From: Motacilla alba alba
Taxonomy: Eukaryota > Chordata > Aves > Passeriformes > Motacillidae
Assembly (NCBI RefSeq): GCF_015832195.1
Contig: NC_052018.1
Location: 32,082,115-32,146,114 of the forward strand
DNA length: 64,000 nucleotides
Reading direction: 5' to 3'
Part shown: positions 12,385 to 23,684 of the stretch, piece after piece
Layout of the letters: each line of letters begins with the position of its first letter
How positions within the stretch are numbered: the stretch's first letter is position 1
Notes under the pieces: generated by a model
Seen by the model: the letters and a program-made list of their open reading frames with translations, nothing else
What the model was told of the DNA's origin: nothing
Database searches by the model: none
Position numbers and translations under genes: made by a program

Positions 12385-13885
12385 TGTGGTGGTTTTAGTG
12401 CTAACTGCTAGTGTACCTACTAGAATACACTTACTCATTTCCTGCTTTGAGATAGGATTAGGAGGAAGGCAAAGTGGGCTCAAGAGTTTAAAAGGGTATA
12501 AAGAAAACTTTATTAACACTAGCTAAAAGAAAGAATAGTAAGAACCAGAATAAAACTTTTAGAACACTCCTCCTCCCACCTACAACTTTTTCTTTCCCAC
12601 TAACAATGTACAGAAACAATTTAGTCAGTTTATCACATCTAGAATTGTTTTTCTTCAGTTCACTTAGGGAGAGGAGGTTTTTTTGTCATTTTATGGAAAT
12701 GTCTTTACAAGAAAAGTTTTCTTGTGGCTTTTAATTTCTACGAATAGCAGCCACCTGGGAATCTCCAATTGTGGAGTCTCTGCTATCTTTTTGCAGCCTT
12801 CCCATAGATGCGCTTATGGGCTATGTTAACTTATGGGGTATTTTTTTAAGGATGAGCTGTTCAAGAACAAAGGTTTTCTTTATCTATCTTTGAGATAATT
12901 TTTATTTTTGGGAATGGAGGTCGTCTTCTTTCCGTGGGGGCAAAGGGTCTTTATCGCTCTTCTCTAATTTAAATTTTTCATGGGATCATAGCTACTTCAA
13001 TATCTGCTTGCTTCAACATAGATGATTTTGTTCATATCTACAATTTGAACACTTAATCCCCCCATAATTTCAATGAGTTATAGGGGAAAAAGAGTTTGAT
13101 GTATCAATAATATTCTTATTCATAGCTCTAGAAGATGATTCCAGCCTAAAACTAAAGGCATTTCCTCAACCCTTCCATCTGGGATTTAACTTCTTACTGA
13201 TGTTCATGTCTCATGCTATTTTCTACGTGTCTTCACTCTGTCCTTTTCTCTCACCCGAGGGAGGATTGAAGGTCTGCAAATCTTATCAGTGCACGGAAAG
13301 AGTGACTATTTCACCCAGGGCCTGCAGATGGTCACACGATGCCTGCTGGGCAGGGGCTGGAGTACTTAAGGCGATGGATTTTCAGGCTGCTCTGGGGGGC
13401 TGTGTCAGGATCTCAGGGGCCCGGGGGAACAGCGGCAGCCACTCTGGCCTCATGGCTGGTCTTTGGCCCCTGCTGTGTTCAATTCCAGCCATGGGGCTGT
13501 TTTCTGCATGGGCTGCACGGCTGCCTCCTGGTTTTCTCAGCAGCTGCACTGGGGGAGGGCCAGGATCTCAGCAGCCAGGCTGGAACTCAGTGGCCGATGG
13601 CCTCACCTCCCTCTGCCTGAGAGCTGCTGATGCCTGGCCCGGCTGAGATGGTGCCTGGCGGGCTCCCTGGGAAGAAGCCTGGCCCTGCAGCAGGGCCCAC
13701 CCAGCCCAGCCTGGCGGAGACGGGGGCCGGGCCATCCTTGTTATTGTACCCAATCTGAAGAGAAAAGAAAAAACTCCCAAAGTTTGTTCATTTTTACATG
13801 TGTGTTCACAAAGGTGTGTTCAGCTTTCTAGTGGTTTAACAAAGTATCAATATTCAAAACGAGCCCCTGATTGGTGTTAGACACA
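12385..13885 (-). mobile_element. Solo LTR of an avian endogenous retrovirus, antisense
   Basis: The left end reads TGTGGTGGTTTTAGTGCTAA, the reverse complement of an LTR ending in AAAACCACCACA, as in common passerine ERV LTRs. The right edge ends in GGTGTTAGACACA, so the minus strand starts TGTGTC and both ends satisfy the TG...CA rule. A reverse-complement poly-A signal (TTTATT, 12509-12514) lies near the 3' end of the minus-strand LTR, as expected for the R region. The middle (about 13330-13740) is strikingly GC-rich and CpG-containing compared with its surroundings, and it holds overlapping open frames (for example 13200-13646) that I read as repeat shadows. At ~1.5 kb it is long for an LTR. 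No internal gag, pol or env sequence is seen beside it, so it is a solo LTR or a remnant. No convincing target-site duplication was found at these ends. The family name cannot be fixed by eye. Confidence 0.72.
12509..12514 (-). terminator. LTR polyadenylation signal (AATAAA)
   Basis: AATAAA on the minus strand, about 125 bp before the 3' end of the antisense LTR, in the usual place for a retroviral LTR signal. Its present activity cannot be judged from sequence. Confidence 0.5.
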
Positions 13886-14403
13886 GAAGAAACTCTCAGC
13901 AGCTCCTCTCAGAAACATCATTTCTATAGGTGACTTCTTCCTTCCTCACCAAATGTCAATTAATGAAAAACTAGCGCAAGACATTCATCTGAGCTTGTTG
14001 CTATAAGATCTGTTTATATTCAGGAGAAAGAAATGTGCTTTGAACTGCATTCAATCTGCTGTATTTTGGGTGAGATATAATCAATCATTTTTTGGAAAAA
14101 CTTATTTGTAAAGGAAGCATCAGCTAACTAGTACAGGTGTAGATACAGTAGGTACCACAACAGATGTGTCCCATCTTTAATTGCTATAATGCAATGCCTA
14201 ATTAGTTTTGCACATGTGTGGAACACTAAGTAGTCCTTCATAGAGTGGATTTTAGCTAGGAAAACCTCAGTTTCATGCCATTTCAACTACCTCCACCTGT
14301 GATAACTTTACATTTACTTTACATGTGAAATGTTTTACATGGCTGGTACCTGAAAATTTCCTTCCTTGTGTGGAAAACAGGTATGATTTGTGCTGACAAA
14401 ATT
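13886..14403. other. Noncoding spacer between LTRs
   Basis: Ordinary AT-rich sequence with no recognised element, leading into an A/T-only run. Confidence 0.5.
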
Positions 14404-14500
14404 GAAACAGCAATCAATATTGATACAGTAATTAATATTAAATTAATTAATATAATAATAAATTATTATTGATATAATTATTAATATTAATAATAAAACA
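14404..14500. repeat. AT-rich run of TTAATA/AATATT words
   Basis: Almost pure A and T with many overlapping TTAAT, AATATT and ATTATT words, locally self-complementary. It lies immediately upstream of the probable LTR. Confidence 0.75.
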
Positions 14501-14508
14501 GTTAAAGG

Positions 14509-14985
14509 TGTAATGCCAAGAAAGAAACGGAGAGGAGGGGTTTCCCCTCCCCTTCTTCCGCAGGTGTTCAGAACAGGAAGAAGCAAGAGATAACTATTAC
14601 TAAATTTATCTGGAAGAGAGGAGAATTTGGTTGGACACCAGGAAAATGTTAATTATATGAGATTTATTGCTTTAATGTTAAAACATAATATTGGCTTATA
14701 CTATGCCAGCTTGGTGCATGTGTGTAATCCAAAATGTGAATTAAAGGACACCAAGGAAGAGGAGAGGCCTTCCTCAAAGAAGACCCCCAAAGAGTGGCGC
14801 AAACCCCTAAAAGAATGGTGGAGCATGCGTGGTAAAGGTGATGATGAGGGTGGTGATACAGGTGTGATGAATTGAAAATGGGAGGAGATGGTGATGGCAT
14901 ACGGCATGAAAAGGAGAAGTTTGGCTTGACAAGCTTGTACGTGAGGTGGCGGGGGTCCAAAAGCCCTGTGTGTACCCCGCATGGT
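14509..14985 (+). mobile_element. Probable ERV LTR or related interspersed repeat
   Basis: The composition changes abruptly here. After the AT-rich run, the sequence begins TGTAATGCCAAGAAAG and continues through a CCCCTCCCC stretch, a purine-rich block and a GGTGGCGGGGGTCC block before a (TTTTG) run. The TG start and this order of blocks resemble passerine ERV LTRs as I remember them, but I cannot match it base by base or find the right end. The frames at 14627-14875 (+) and 14664-15056 (-) do not look like known proteins. It could instead be an unrelated GC-richer single-copy segment. Confidence 0.4.
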
Positions 14986-15011
14986 TTTCTTGTTTTGTTT
15001 TGTTTTGTTTG
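14986..15011 (+). repeat. (TTTTG)n short tandem repeat
   Basis: Four to five consecutive TTTTG units with small edge variation. Confidence 0.8.
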
Positions 15012-16054
15012 CTTATGCGCTATTATCAGAACCAAATTATCCCTTGTTTTAACCAAATTATATTGTCAATATTTTGAGTGTATTCAATTTTATATGTATT
15101 AAGCTACTTAATTAAAATTGCTGTTACATTTAATTTTGTTTGGGTTTTTTTTTTGATTGGATAATTGGGCAAAAATAACACTTGCAATAATAAGGTGCAT
15201 AGATACAAACCACCCAGGACATATCATAATGTAAAATTTTATTAGATGAATAACTGACACTCAGTTCAAAACTTTTCAGTCATCAAACTTCTCATTGTAG
15301 GGAAAGTCTTTTACTTTGTCTTTCAGCTTTTTTTTTTTTTAAATAGAGTTTTTATAGTTTTCCAAGGCTTAAGATGTCTTAAGATGTCATAAATAGCAGC
15401 ACCTCAAAAGTTAAGCTGTGTATTTTTTGTCTTTAATTGTTTTTTTTAGGCATTGTAGAATTGACAGTATTGCCACAAATCTAAGAGCCCTATTGCAAGA
15501 AGGAAAAATTTTCAGGCACAGAACACAGAGGAATTTTCCATCTTGTTGAAATTCTAAATAAATATAAGCACTATATGTGGTGGTTGTCTACTCAGTCTGG
15601 TGAAAAAAAATATGCTGTAGGAGGTGTGTGCACCTTGTTTTAAAGATCTTCAGAAGAGAAGAAAAGGTCTTGTTGTTTTTTTTCTTTTAATATAAAAGAT
15701 CTTAGTGAACAATCAAACTATTGATTCCTCTCTAGGATATTTGCAAGGTTACATCTACTGTGGACTACTGAATCAGTGAATATGGTTACAGTTCAATGGG
15801 TACAATATATTTCTGTGTTCTCAAGCTCTTCAACAATTCTTTTTATTTACAAAGCAATTAGGGGGTTTGGGGATTTCACACTTCAATTTCTCCCTGGTTT
15901 TACAATTTTCTGCTTGAAAAAAATCCACATAACTGTGATAATTCAGAAAAGACATCACTTTTGATTAAATATTATTAGGCATTCATTACCTAGTTGAATG
16001 TCCCTTTTATTTACTACCCATTAATATTAACACATGTTGCACATGTTTGGCTCT
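15012..16054. other. Noncoding stretch, nothing recognised
   Basis: AT-rich with several T runs (for example near 15150 and 15330). No repeat or gene recognised. Confidence 0.55.
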
Positions 16055-16262
16055 GAACCTTTTGAAGTTGTCTCTGGTTCTGTTACAGAAGGAGAAAGTG
16101 ATTCAGAACAGTTTGTACCTGGGGGACTAGAAGTGAGAGAAGTCAGATGCTAATGAGTCTTCCTTTTCAGACTGTGAGGCTATCTGGGAAGCAGCACAAG
16201 CCAACAGGAGACCTGCAGCACAGCAGAGGCGGAGCGAAAGGATCCATGGGCCAGACAAGTAA
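16055..16262 (+). other. Coding-like or exon-like patch of unknown origin
   Basis: One frame is open from 16055 to a TAA at 16151-16153 and reads as an acidic, Ser/Glu-rich peptide (segments EPFEVVSGSV and TEGESDSEQF). After a frame change, a second open stretch runs to a TAA at 16260-16262 and ends in a basic segment, QQRRSERIHGPDK. Separately, 16171-16258 (88 nt) is framed by a polypyrimidine-AG acceptor and a GTAAGC donor and is open in two frames. An acidic segment followed by RRSxRI recalls C-terminal tails of some retroelement proteins and also many nuclear proteins, so I do not assign a family. It may be a decayed coding fragment, a short exon, or chance. Confidence 0.2.
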
Positions 16263-19200
16263 GCTGCCCAACACATTCTGCCTTTAACACAGGTTAAAGA
16301 TGTTTCTGTTATTTAGCTTGCATGTAACTGTTCTGGAAGGAAAACAAAAGCAAAATCACTGTCATTAGAAACTTTATCCAAATCTGCATCTATGAATAAA
16401 AGTGAGGTCCTATCGCCATGAGTTGAGGCAGTAAATGATGCATAAAAGCAGGCAGTCAGGGTTTATGGAGCCAAATAGCTCAGTTTGGGCACTTCCAGAG
16501 GAGCCTCCTTCTGAGCCCAAGTAGTTACATGTATGTTTGTCTTTCAGCACTCAAAAGCTGTCTGGAGTATATGTCTGGAAATCAAAAAAGGCACCTAAAA
16601 GTGTTTAGAGAAGGTATGCTCACAAACTGACTCCAGAAATGGCGCTGAGGATGTGACTCACACCATATCTTAGGTGCAGTCACTTCAGGTTTGTAATGCA
16701 GCACCTCCAGGTACTGACATAGGTCTTTGTTGGACCCTCTTGTATTTTCTATTGCAGTGTATTTTATTCTTTTAATATAAAGAGGGGCCAGAATGACTGG
16801 TTTTCTAGTTGAAGCTGACTGGGATGAATCCTGGCCCAAATAATTTATTTGGCTTACTATATAAATGTATGCTTTATGTTTCAGTGAATTTTGAGCTCTC
16901 AAAGGAATTTTTATTAATAATATGAGGTGTAGTGTAATGAATGGAACATAATCTTGAATAATTGCTTAGAATACGGCCATTTGTTTTCTGATAACAGCCT
17001 GTGGGCCTTGGTGATGGCTGCAGGATCTCCTTATTGCTGTTCATGGAGAAAATGCTGGCAGACAAGAGTGCTCATGCCAGTAAGACAGACAACCATAATT
17101 TAAAAAAGCCTTTAGAAACATCTGTCATATAGGCATGTGTATATATCTATAAGTCTATAAATAATCATGACACCAGTAGTATTTTCACATTCATTCCTTA
17201 AGGATTGTAGCTGCTGACTGCTGATGCAGAATTCTTGTTTCTATTCTGTATAAAATTAATTAGTGTTTTTAGATATCTATTTTATCTTCTCAGGGTAATT
17301 ATCACATCCTGCTGCTGCATATATACTTTCACCACATGCTTCAGTTGGAGACATATGGAAAAAACAATATGGATAAATACAAAGATAATTGTTTCTTTGG
17401 CATGTATTTCCAAATGGATAGAAGCAGGGGTTTTGACATAGTATCCCCTGTAGCACTATACATTTTTGTTTTACTTCAGTTTTTCTGGAGTCCTATCTAA
17501 TTTAATTATTGTGTTCTGGAAGCTACGAAATTCTTCTGGCATGAGTAACAGTGGCATTAGGTTTACACAGATGTCTCATAATGTCAGACTAAATCTTTCT
17601 ATACAAATAATTATACCACTTTTGTACTGCTCTTCACCTGCATTAGCTTCTCTGTTAATCTTGGCATATTTTTTTGTTCTGGCACCATCTTTACATATTG
17701 TTCTTTCTCTCTAAAAATGCTTGTCCGAAATCAGGTGCAACTCCTCACAACTATAACTGATGGGCATGTTCAAATACTTGGAATCACCTGCATCTTACAG
17801 CTGTCTTTGTTTATTGCTTCCTTGAGCCTGTTGTCCTTTGGAGAGGGCCATGCTCAGCACTGTTGAACTGATCATGAATGTTCTATATGGTATATTTCAT
17901 GTTGAAAAGAGAGCGTAAAACACATTTCCAAATTTCATAATGTCCAAAAAAACCAACCAACCAAACCCCACCCAACGTCATTTAGAGTTATGAAAATATT
18001 TCCTTTTGACAAAAGTGTTCTGATTTTTTACAATTTTAAACATTATGTCACAATATTCCATACAAAATAAAACAAATTTTTAAAATCACTTTATAAGGAA
18101 ATGACAAAATATTTTGAGTGTCTGAACATTTTCCCCTCTTCTCTCCACAACAGAATTGCAACAGAATCTACAAGATCTGCTTATTTGATGCAATTCTATT
18201 TCTCAGTGAAAAATGTGCCAGCTAAACTTCCAGCTGACTTATGCCCAAAGTGAAAACTGTGAAAAGCCAAGCTCTATCTGTAAAAAACATGAAAAATTAA
18301 TTTATTATATAACTTGCAAATAAGCAAGAGGAACTGCCAAAGACATCTGAAATATTTTCATACTCAAGATCTGTGTCAGAAGTCCAGGAAGAAAAAGTTG
18401 TCTTGCTACCTAGGCAGAAACCCAACCTGAAACTGTCACAGAAGGCATCTCTTCACATGCATATTAAACACTTCGGAGAGCATTTGGAGTCAATGTACTT
18501 CATTATGTGTTATTCACTGGACATATTGAAGCAGGGATTACCACAGTGCAGGTCTCGGTACACTTGAATTTTTATACTAGAGTTCTTTATTTTATAGTTT
18601 ACCATCTTGGCCCAGATGTAGTGGAAATTGCATGAGAAGGTTGGTTTTTTGCCCTGCACTGCATAGTTTCTGGTCAGCAGGGGATGAATTGGCACAACAG
18701 TAGCCAATAGATCCAGATATCAAAGTAGAAGAAGGAGTCCAGTGAATTTCTGGCAGACTGCATGGCAGCTGTCCTAGCATGTGGCATCTGTACCGTTACT
18801 TGAAGCTTTCAGCTCCGGATTTACGATCTCACATAGCTGTGCTGGAGAACAGAGGCAGAGACTGAGCAGAGCTGGAGATCAGGGAGCCACACACAAATAA
18901 GGCCAGATTCCATTGCAAAGATGTTGCAGTTCAAAGGAAATGTACAAAGACATGGAGGTCTTCTGGGAGTGCAGCCACAGCTGTTTTGCCTGTTTCTACA
19001 GTTAAGTGTGTGAAATCTCAAGCTGTTCCTCTCTTAAATCCATCACTGTTGCGTCAAGGAAGGAAGATTGAGGGGCACAGTGCGGGAGTCACCAATGGGA
19101 GGTCTGCAACCCCTATTTCTTCAGTGTTGTGCCATGAATATTAGTCACAACAAAATTGTCTTTAGTGAAATTCCACTTTCTTTTTGCAGTCATTTGAAAT

Positions 19201-20880
19201 GGTCACATAGTTGTTAATTTATTCACATTTTCTGGGAATTTTTAACCTCCTGTAAAGTGAGGCATTATCACAGGGCATCAAACCTAGAAAATCATGCTTA
19301 AGTGTGGCCTTTCTCATTTCCAGGAAAGGGTCTAACTTCCCTTGGGATTCTTAACAATGGTGTAGGGATAGGAGTGGCCTAGGTCATTGCTCCTTTCCTC
19401 ATGAGGCTGAACTTTCAGCTTGTCTATGATGGGTGTCACTTACTGCATAACTAACTGTATTCACAAGTTCAGTTTGATGAGTTAGAAAACCAAGGAAAAA
19501 TAATTATTCTTTTACACAAAGCTATGTTTTTCAAGTGTTCTCCCCTGAAGGACTTTCGGGAGTTAGTAAGCTTCATGCAGCCTGGAGTACTCAGTGTTGA
19601 GTGTAAACCCAAACCAGCTTGTTGTTTGGTCCTAGTCTGTCTTTGTTTTCAAAAGGGTGAGATTCAAATGGCCACCCAACAAACACCTTCTTTAGTGCAT
19701 GCTGAGCACTCTTCAGGCCCACTAACTGCCCTGAGTGGCAATCCATTCAGAATAAGTGCTTAGACAGCTAATGCATATATAGAAAACTAATTTCAGATGC
19801 CCTCATTCCAAACTGGATTGCACCCAGAGTTTTTCTGTAGGACATCTTCACATATTTCAGCTTCCTGCCTTGTCCTGCTAATGCTGTGGTTCTTCATGTT
19901 TGATGGAACAGAGCAGTCATTACAAGATTGGTGACCTATGGTCCCAACATGTACAAAATGATTACAGCTCTTGACACTTTTTGGTTTTGATCTGTTAATA
20001 ACTACAATGAGCCTTGCTGCTGCTATAAACATCCTTACCTATATAAAAACATTAAAAAAGGTTTCTGCACTAGCAGACAGCTGATAGTGATCAGATGGAC
20101 AGAACAGCAGCTGATATTTACCAAAATAGAATTTTTCTCCATATGCTTTATATTTGTGTAATAATTCTATATCTCCTTGTGTTTTGTTTGGAAGAAGATA
20201 ATGGATAGAACCAAAAGGCCAATAAGTTTTACATTAATTTGGATGAATTTGACTCAAGCAAAAGGGAGAGATGAAGACTGAGTGAAACCATCCATCAATT
20301 TCTCCATTAAACTAATGGGTGTGAAATATTTATCTATGTTTACATATACACCTTAGGTTTTGAAGTATTAGGTTTGAAAAAAGCATAATGGACAGAAGTT
20401 GGTAACTTGAGGGACCCTTCTCTGGCAGCAATTAACATCACACCAAATGGTCTCATCTCTTAAAACAGATCTATGAATAATTTAAGGATGTTTCATAATG
20501 ATAGCACTTCAGAAACCAAGGAAATGAATATGCATCTCACTAAGTGTTCAGTTAAGGCCGTATTACCTCTGTGTCAGTGGCCCAACTCATTCTAGTAACC
20601 CAAGGAGTCACTTACATTAAGAGTTTCCTATAGTTATCTGGGGTAAAATTACGTGATAATAAGGATACAGTGACACTGAAGAAATCCCTAGGTGACAAAG
20701 TAGTCTGTCCTTAATATTTGGAGAAAACAGCAATTTTTATGTGGAAGAACCCCGTGGAAAGAATTAATCGACTGACTTGTGATTATTGAAGTCCCAGGTA
20801 ATTCAAAGATATAGATATTTATGGAGATGTTTTATATACAATCTTCTTTTTAATTTATTAGATATAACTGGAAGAATTAA
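16263..20880. other. Noncoding stretch, nothing recognised
   Basis: About 4.6 kb of ordinary AT-rich sequence. A short C/A-rich run with CCAA units lies at about 17946-17975. The open frames are all under about 110 codons and unlike any protein I know. Confidence 0.55.
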
Positions 20881-22075
20881 CAGACACACAGAATGGATGA
20901 GGTAGGAAAATATCTCGGAAGATTATCTAGTTCAGTTCTCCTCTTCAAAGCATAGTAAGGTAGTGCAGGTAATTCAAGGCTATGTTCAGCTGAGGTTTGA
21001 ATATCTTCATGGAGGCTCCACAGCCTCTCCTAGCAACATGTTCCAGGTGTTTGATGACCTGCACAGTAAAACAAAACAAAACCAACCAAACAAAAACACA
21101 CAACAAGGTTTTTTCTTATGTTTAAATAGTATTTTCTGCTTCCTGTAAGTATTGACCCTTGCCGCTGCCTCTGAGAAGTGCCTGGCTCCATCTTCTTTAC
21201 TATTTCCTATGAGAAATTTATATTTGTCATTGTACAATAATATAAATTTGTTCATATGTAATTTCCCCCTTCATAAATCCATGCTGAATATTCTAAATTA
21301 CTTTACTGCCTTAAAAATATTTGAAAATATTTGCAGGATTATTTGCTTTGTTATCTTTCCAGTGATTGAGGTGAATTTTGCTACCCTCTAGTTCCCTGGA
21401 CTCTTCTTCCTACCCTTCTTGAATGTTGGAGTGATCACTTTCTTCCAGTCCTTAGGAATTTATCCAAATTACTATGATCTCTTGAAGATAATTGAGACTG
21501 GCATTGCTTCTTCAGGCAGATTTCTCAGCATTTGCAGGTCTATCTCATCAGATCGCATCAATTTGTGTGCAGTTTATTGAAATGTTCATTCACCTGATCC
21601 TCCTCCACCTTACTTGTTGTGAACTTTCCCACTGTTCTCAAGGACCTGGGATCCCTGAAGGCTGGTGTTATCTTCTGTCTGTAACTGGGGCGTGGAAGCC
21701 ATTGAGCGCCTCAGTCTCCTATTCCTCTTCAGCATCAGTCCACACTTCCCCTCGTTTTCCTTTTGCTGTTAATGTACCTGCAGAAGCCCCTGTCTCTGGA
21801 TTTTAGTCTAGGTGGGCTTTGGCTTTCCTACTTATGCATGCAGAGAATATGTCTGTATTCCTCCAGAGTTGTCTCTCCCCTCTTCCACCTCTATTGTAAG
21901 GAGCTCCACATTCATACCTGCAGGCTTCCTGCTATCTCTGATTGATTTCCTGTTCATCAGGATGTGTCACTCTTGAACATGGAGAAGGTGATCCTTAAAA
22001 ATCCTTCCTCGACCTCTCCTGTCTCTGGAATCATAACCCATGGGATTCTTCCAAGTATGTCCCTGAATTGAGCAG
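20881..22075 (-). mobile_element. Long CR1 LINE copy, antisense
   Basis: The left end has CACACAGAATGG followed by the degenerate CR1 3' tail. The GTTCCAGGTGTTTGATGACC segment (about 21040) and the CTCCATCTTCTTTAC segment (about 21186) follow in consensus order. The match then continues into more upstream CR1 sequence: CCAGTGATTGAGGTGA (about 21359), CCTTCTTGAATGTTGGAGTG (about 21414), CTTCCTTTTGCTGTTAATGT near 21760, and CCCATGGGATTCTTCCAAG (about 22037). At ~1.2 kb it is the longest CR1 copy in the window. It has many indels, including an A/C-rich simple insertion at about 21068-21105, and no usable reading frame. Frames such as 21492-21806 are shadows of it. Confidence 0.85.
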
Positions 22076-23116
22076 AAGCATTGCCATACATATGAGATAT
22101 GAATCTGAGACAGACGCAAAATGCCTTGCACAGTATTCAGAAAGTAGCAGACCATGTAGGATTTCTTTAAAAGCTAGTAACTTGAAAAGGAAGTTCTTGC
22201 AAATACTCAAATACTCAAGAGAAAATATGATATTTAAAATTATCAGAAGAATCTTAATACTTCCTCTTAAAAAAACATGTTTTCTGATAAATATTTATAC
22301 TGTAAATACATAATCTCAAAGGAGTCAGTTCCATGTCTTAAGTATCCTAAAATTGTGCAGCTTGGCATGTCACTTTAATATAAATTTTATTGAAGTCAAC
22401 AGTGTGAAATGTACGGAGTAAGTTTCCTATAAATTATCCCACAGATACTTTAAGAGAATGTGGGGAGAAAAAAATGAATCTAATTATACTGGAGATGTTA
22501 AAATGATGCAGACAAACTAAGGAAGGCACTGAAAAGCCAACAAATTTACATGGGCTTAGAACCAGTTCCAGAGTGGAAAATCTCAGCACAGTTGGAGTCC
22601 TTGGCTTGGAAGGGAACAACTAAAGATATGACAGCAGACCATAAAATCATGAAACATATGGAGGTACTGCATCTAGAATGCTGATTCTGTTTATTGCAAT
22701 CCAAAACTTAGGGAGTACCCTCTGAGACTGTTCAGGTAAAGGATGCACATTGTAAGCAATGCATAGTGAAACTGTTAATCTTTTGGGCCATTGGACATTA
22801 GGACTCTTCAATAAAAATGAAAAAGAATAGGCTTATCGATTAGTCTCCATACATACTGGTTTGCCTCAGGGAGGACATGGACTTCCTCATACAAGGGAGA
22901 AGACCACTTCATATTTCTCCCAGTTCTTATGCCCCTCCTGCAAACTTCTGCCCTTGGCCACAGTGATAGGCATGAAACTAGGTCACTTCTGGCCTTTCTT
23001 TGGTCCACCATTGCACACCTTACAACTTTTATCCAGAGATAAGAGAGATAAATTCAGTCGAAGTTGGTAACTGCTGTTTAGGTTGTGTGAGAGCAACATT
23101 TCACATTATATTATAT
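22076..23116. other. Noncoding stretch, nothing recognised
   Basis: AT-rich spacer between the CR1 copy and the solo LTR. No feature I can support. Confidence 0.55.
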
Positions 23117-23684
23117 TGGGTCTCTCTGGGACAGAGTTAACTTCCCCAAAGCAGTTCTCTAAGTGCTGCTCCTTGTATTTGTAGCTAGAAGGCTTGTTGA
23201 TAATACACCAGTGTTTTGGCCATTGCTGAGCAGTGCTAGTAGAGCATCAACCTCTCCCACAAAGGCCAGGGGGCTGGGAGTGGGCCAGAGGTTTAGAGTG
23301 GACACGGAACAGAAGACTCCAACTATGTAAAGCCATACCCCATAACATGAAAAATCTTGTCTTGGACAATAAAAGCTAAAAGAAAGGAGAAGAAGGGAAT
23401 AATTTATAATTAAAATTCAACATTCAGATGTTTCTCTTCCAAACCAACTGCTATGCAAACTGGAGCTCTGCTTCTGAGGAGGTGACTGGACATCACTGCT
23501 GGTGGGAAGTAGAGAATAATTTTTTTTTTTTGGCTATGCTTCCATGTGCCTTAGCTTTTCTTCATTAAACTATCTTTATCGTGAACCAAAAGTTTTTAGT
23601 CTTATTTTCTCCCCCTAAACTGCTGAGGAGGGGAAGTAACAGGGCAGCTTGATAGGAACATGTCTGGCAGCCAAGGTCAACCTA
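23117..23684 (+). mobile_element. Solo LTR of an avian endogenous retrovirus
   Basis: It starts TGGGTCTCTCTGGGACAGAG and keeps the GTGTTTTGGCCATTGCTGAG segment (about 23212), the CTGCTGGTGGGAAGTAGAGA segment (about 23497) and an AT-rich R region with ATTAAA at 23564-23569. It closes with CTGCTGAGGAGGGGAAGT (about 23619) and GCCAAGGTCAACC. This order matches common bird ERV LTRs in plus orientation. No internal retroviral genes flank it, so it is a solo LTR left by recombination between paired LTRs. The last few bases no longer form a clean CA, so the right end is approximate. The family is probably ERVL-like but was not confirmed. Confidence 0.8.

Noticed and set aside
13200..13780. Frames of 148, 93 and 70 codons in a GC-rich segment
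   Set aside because: They lie inside the antisense LTR, overlap in several frames and on both strands, and reflect high GC rather than coding.
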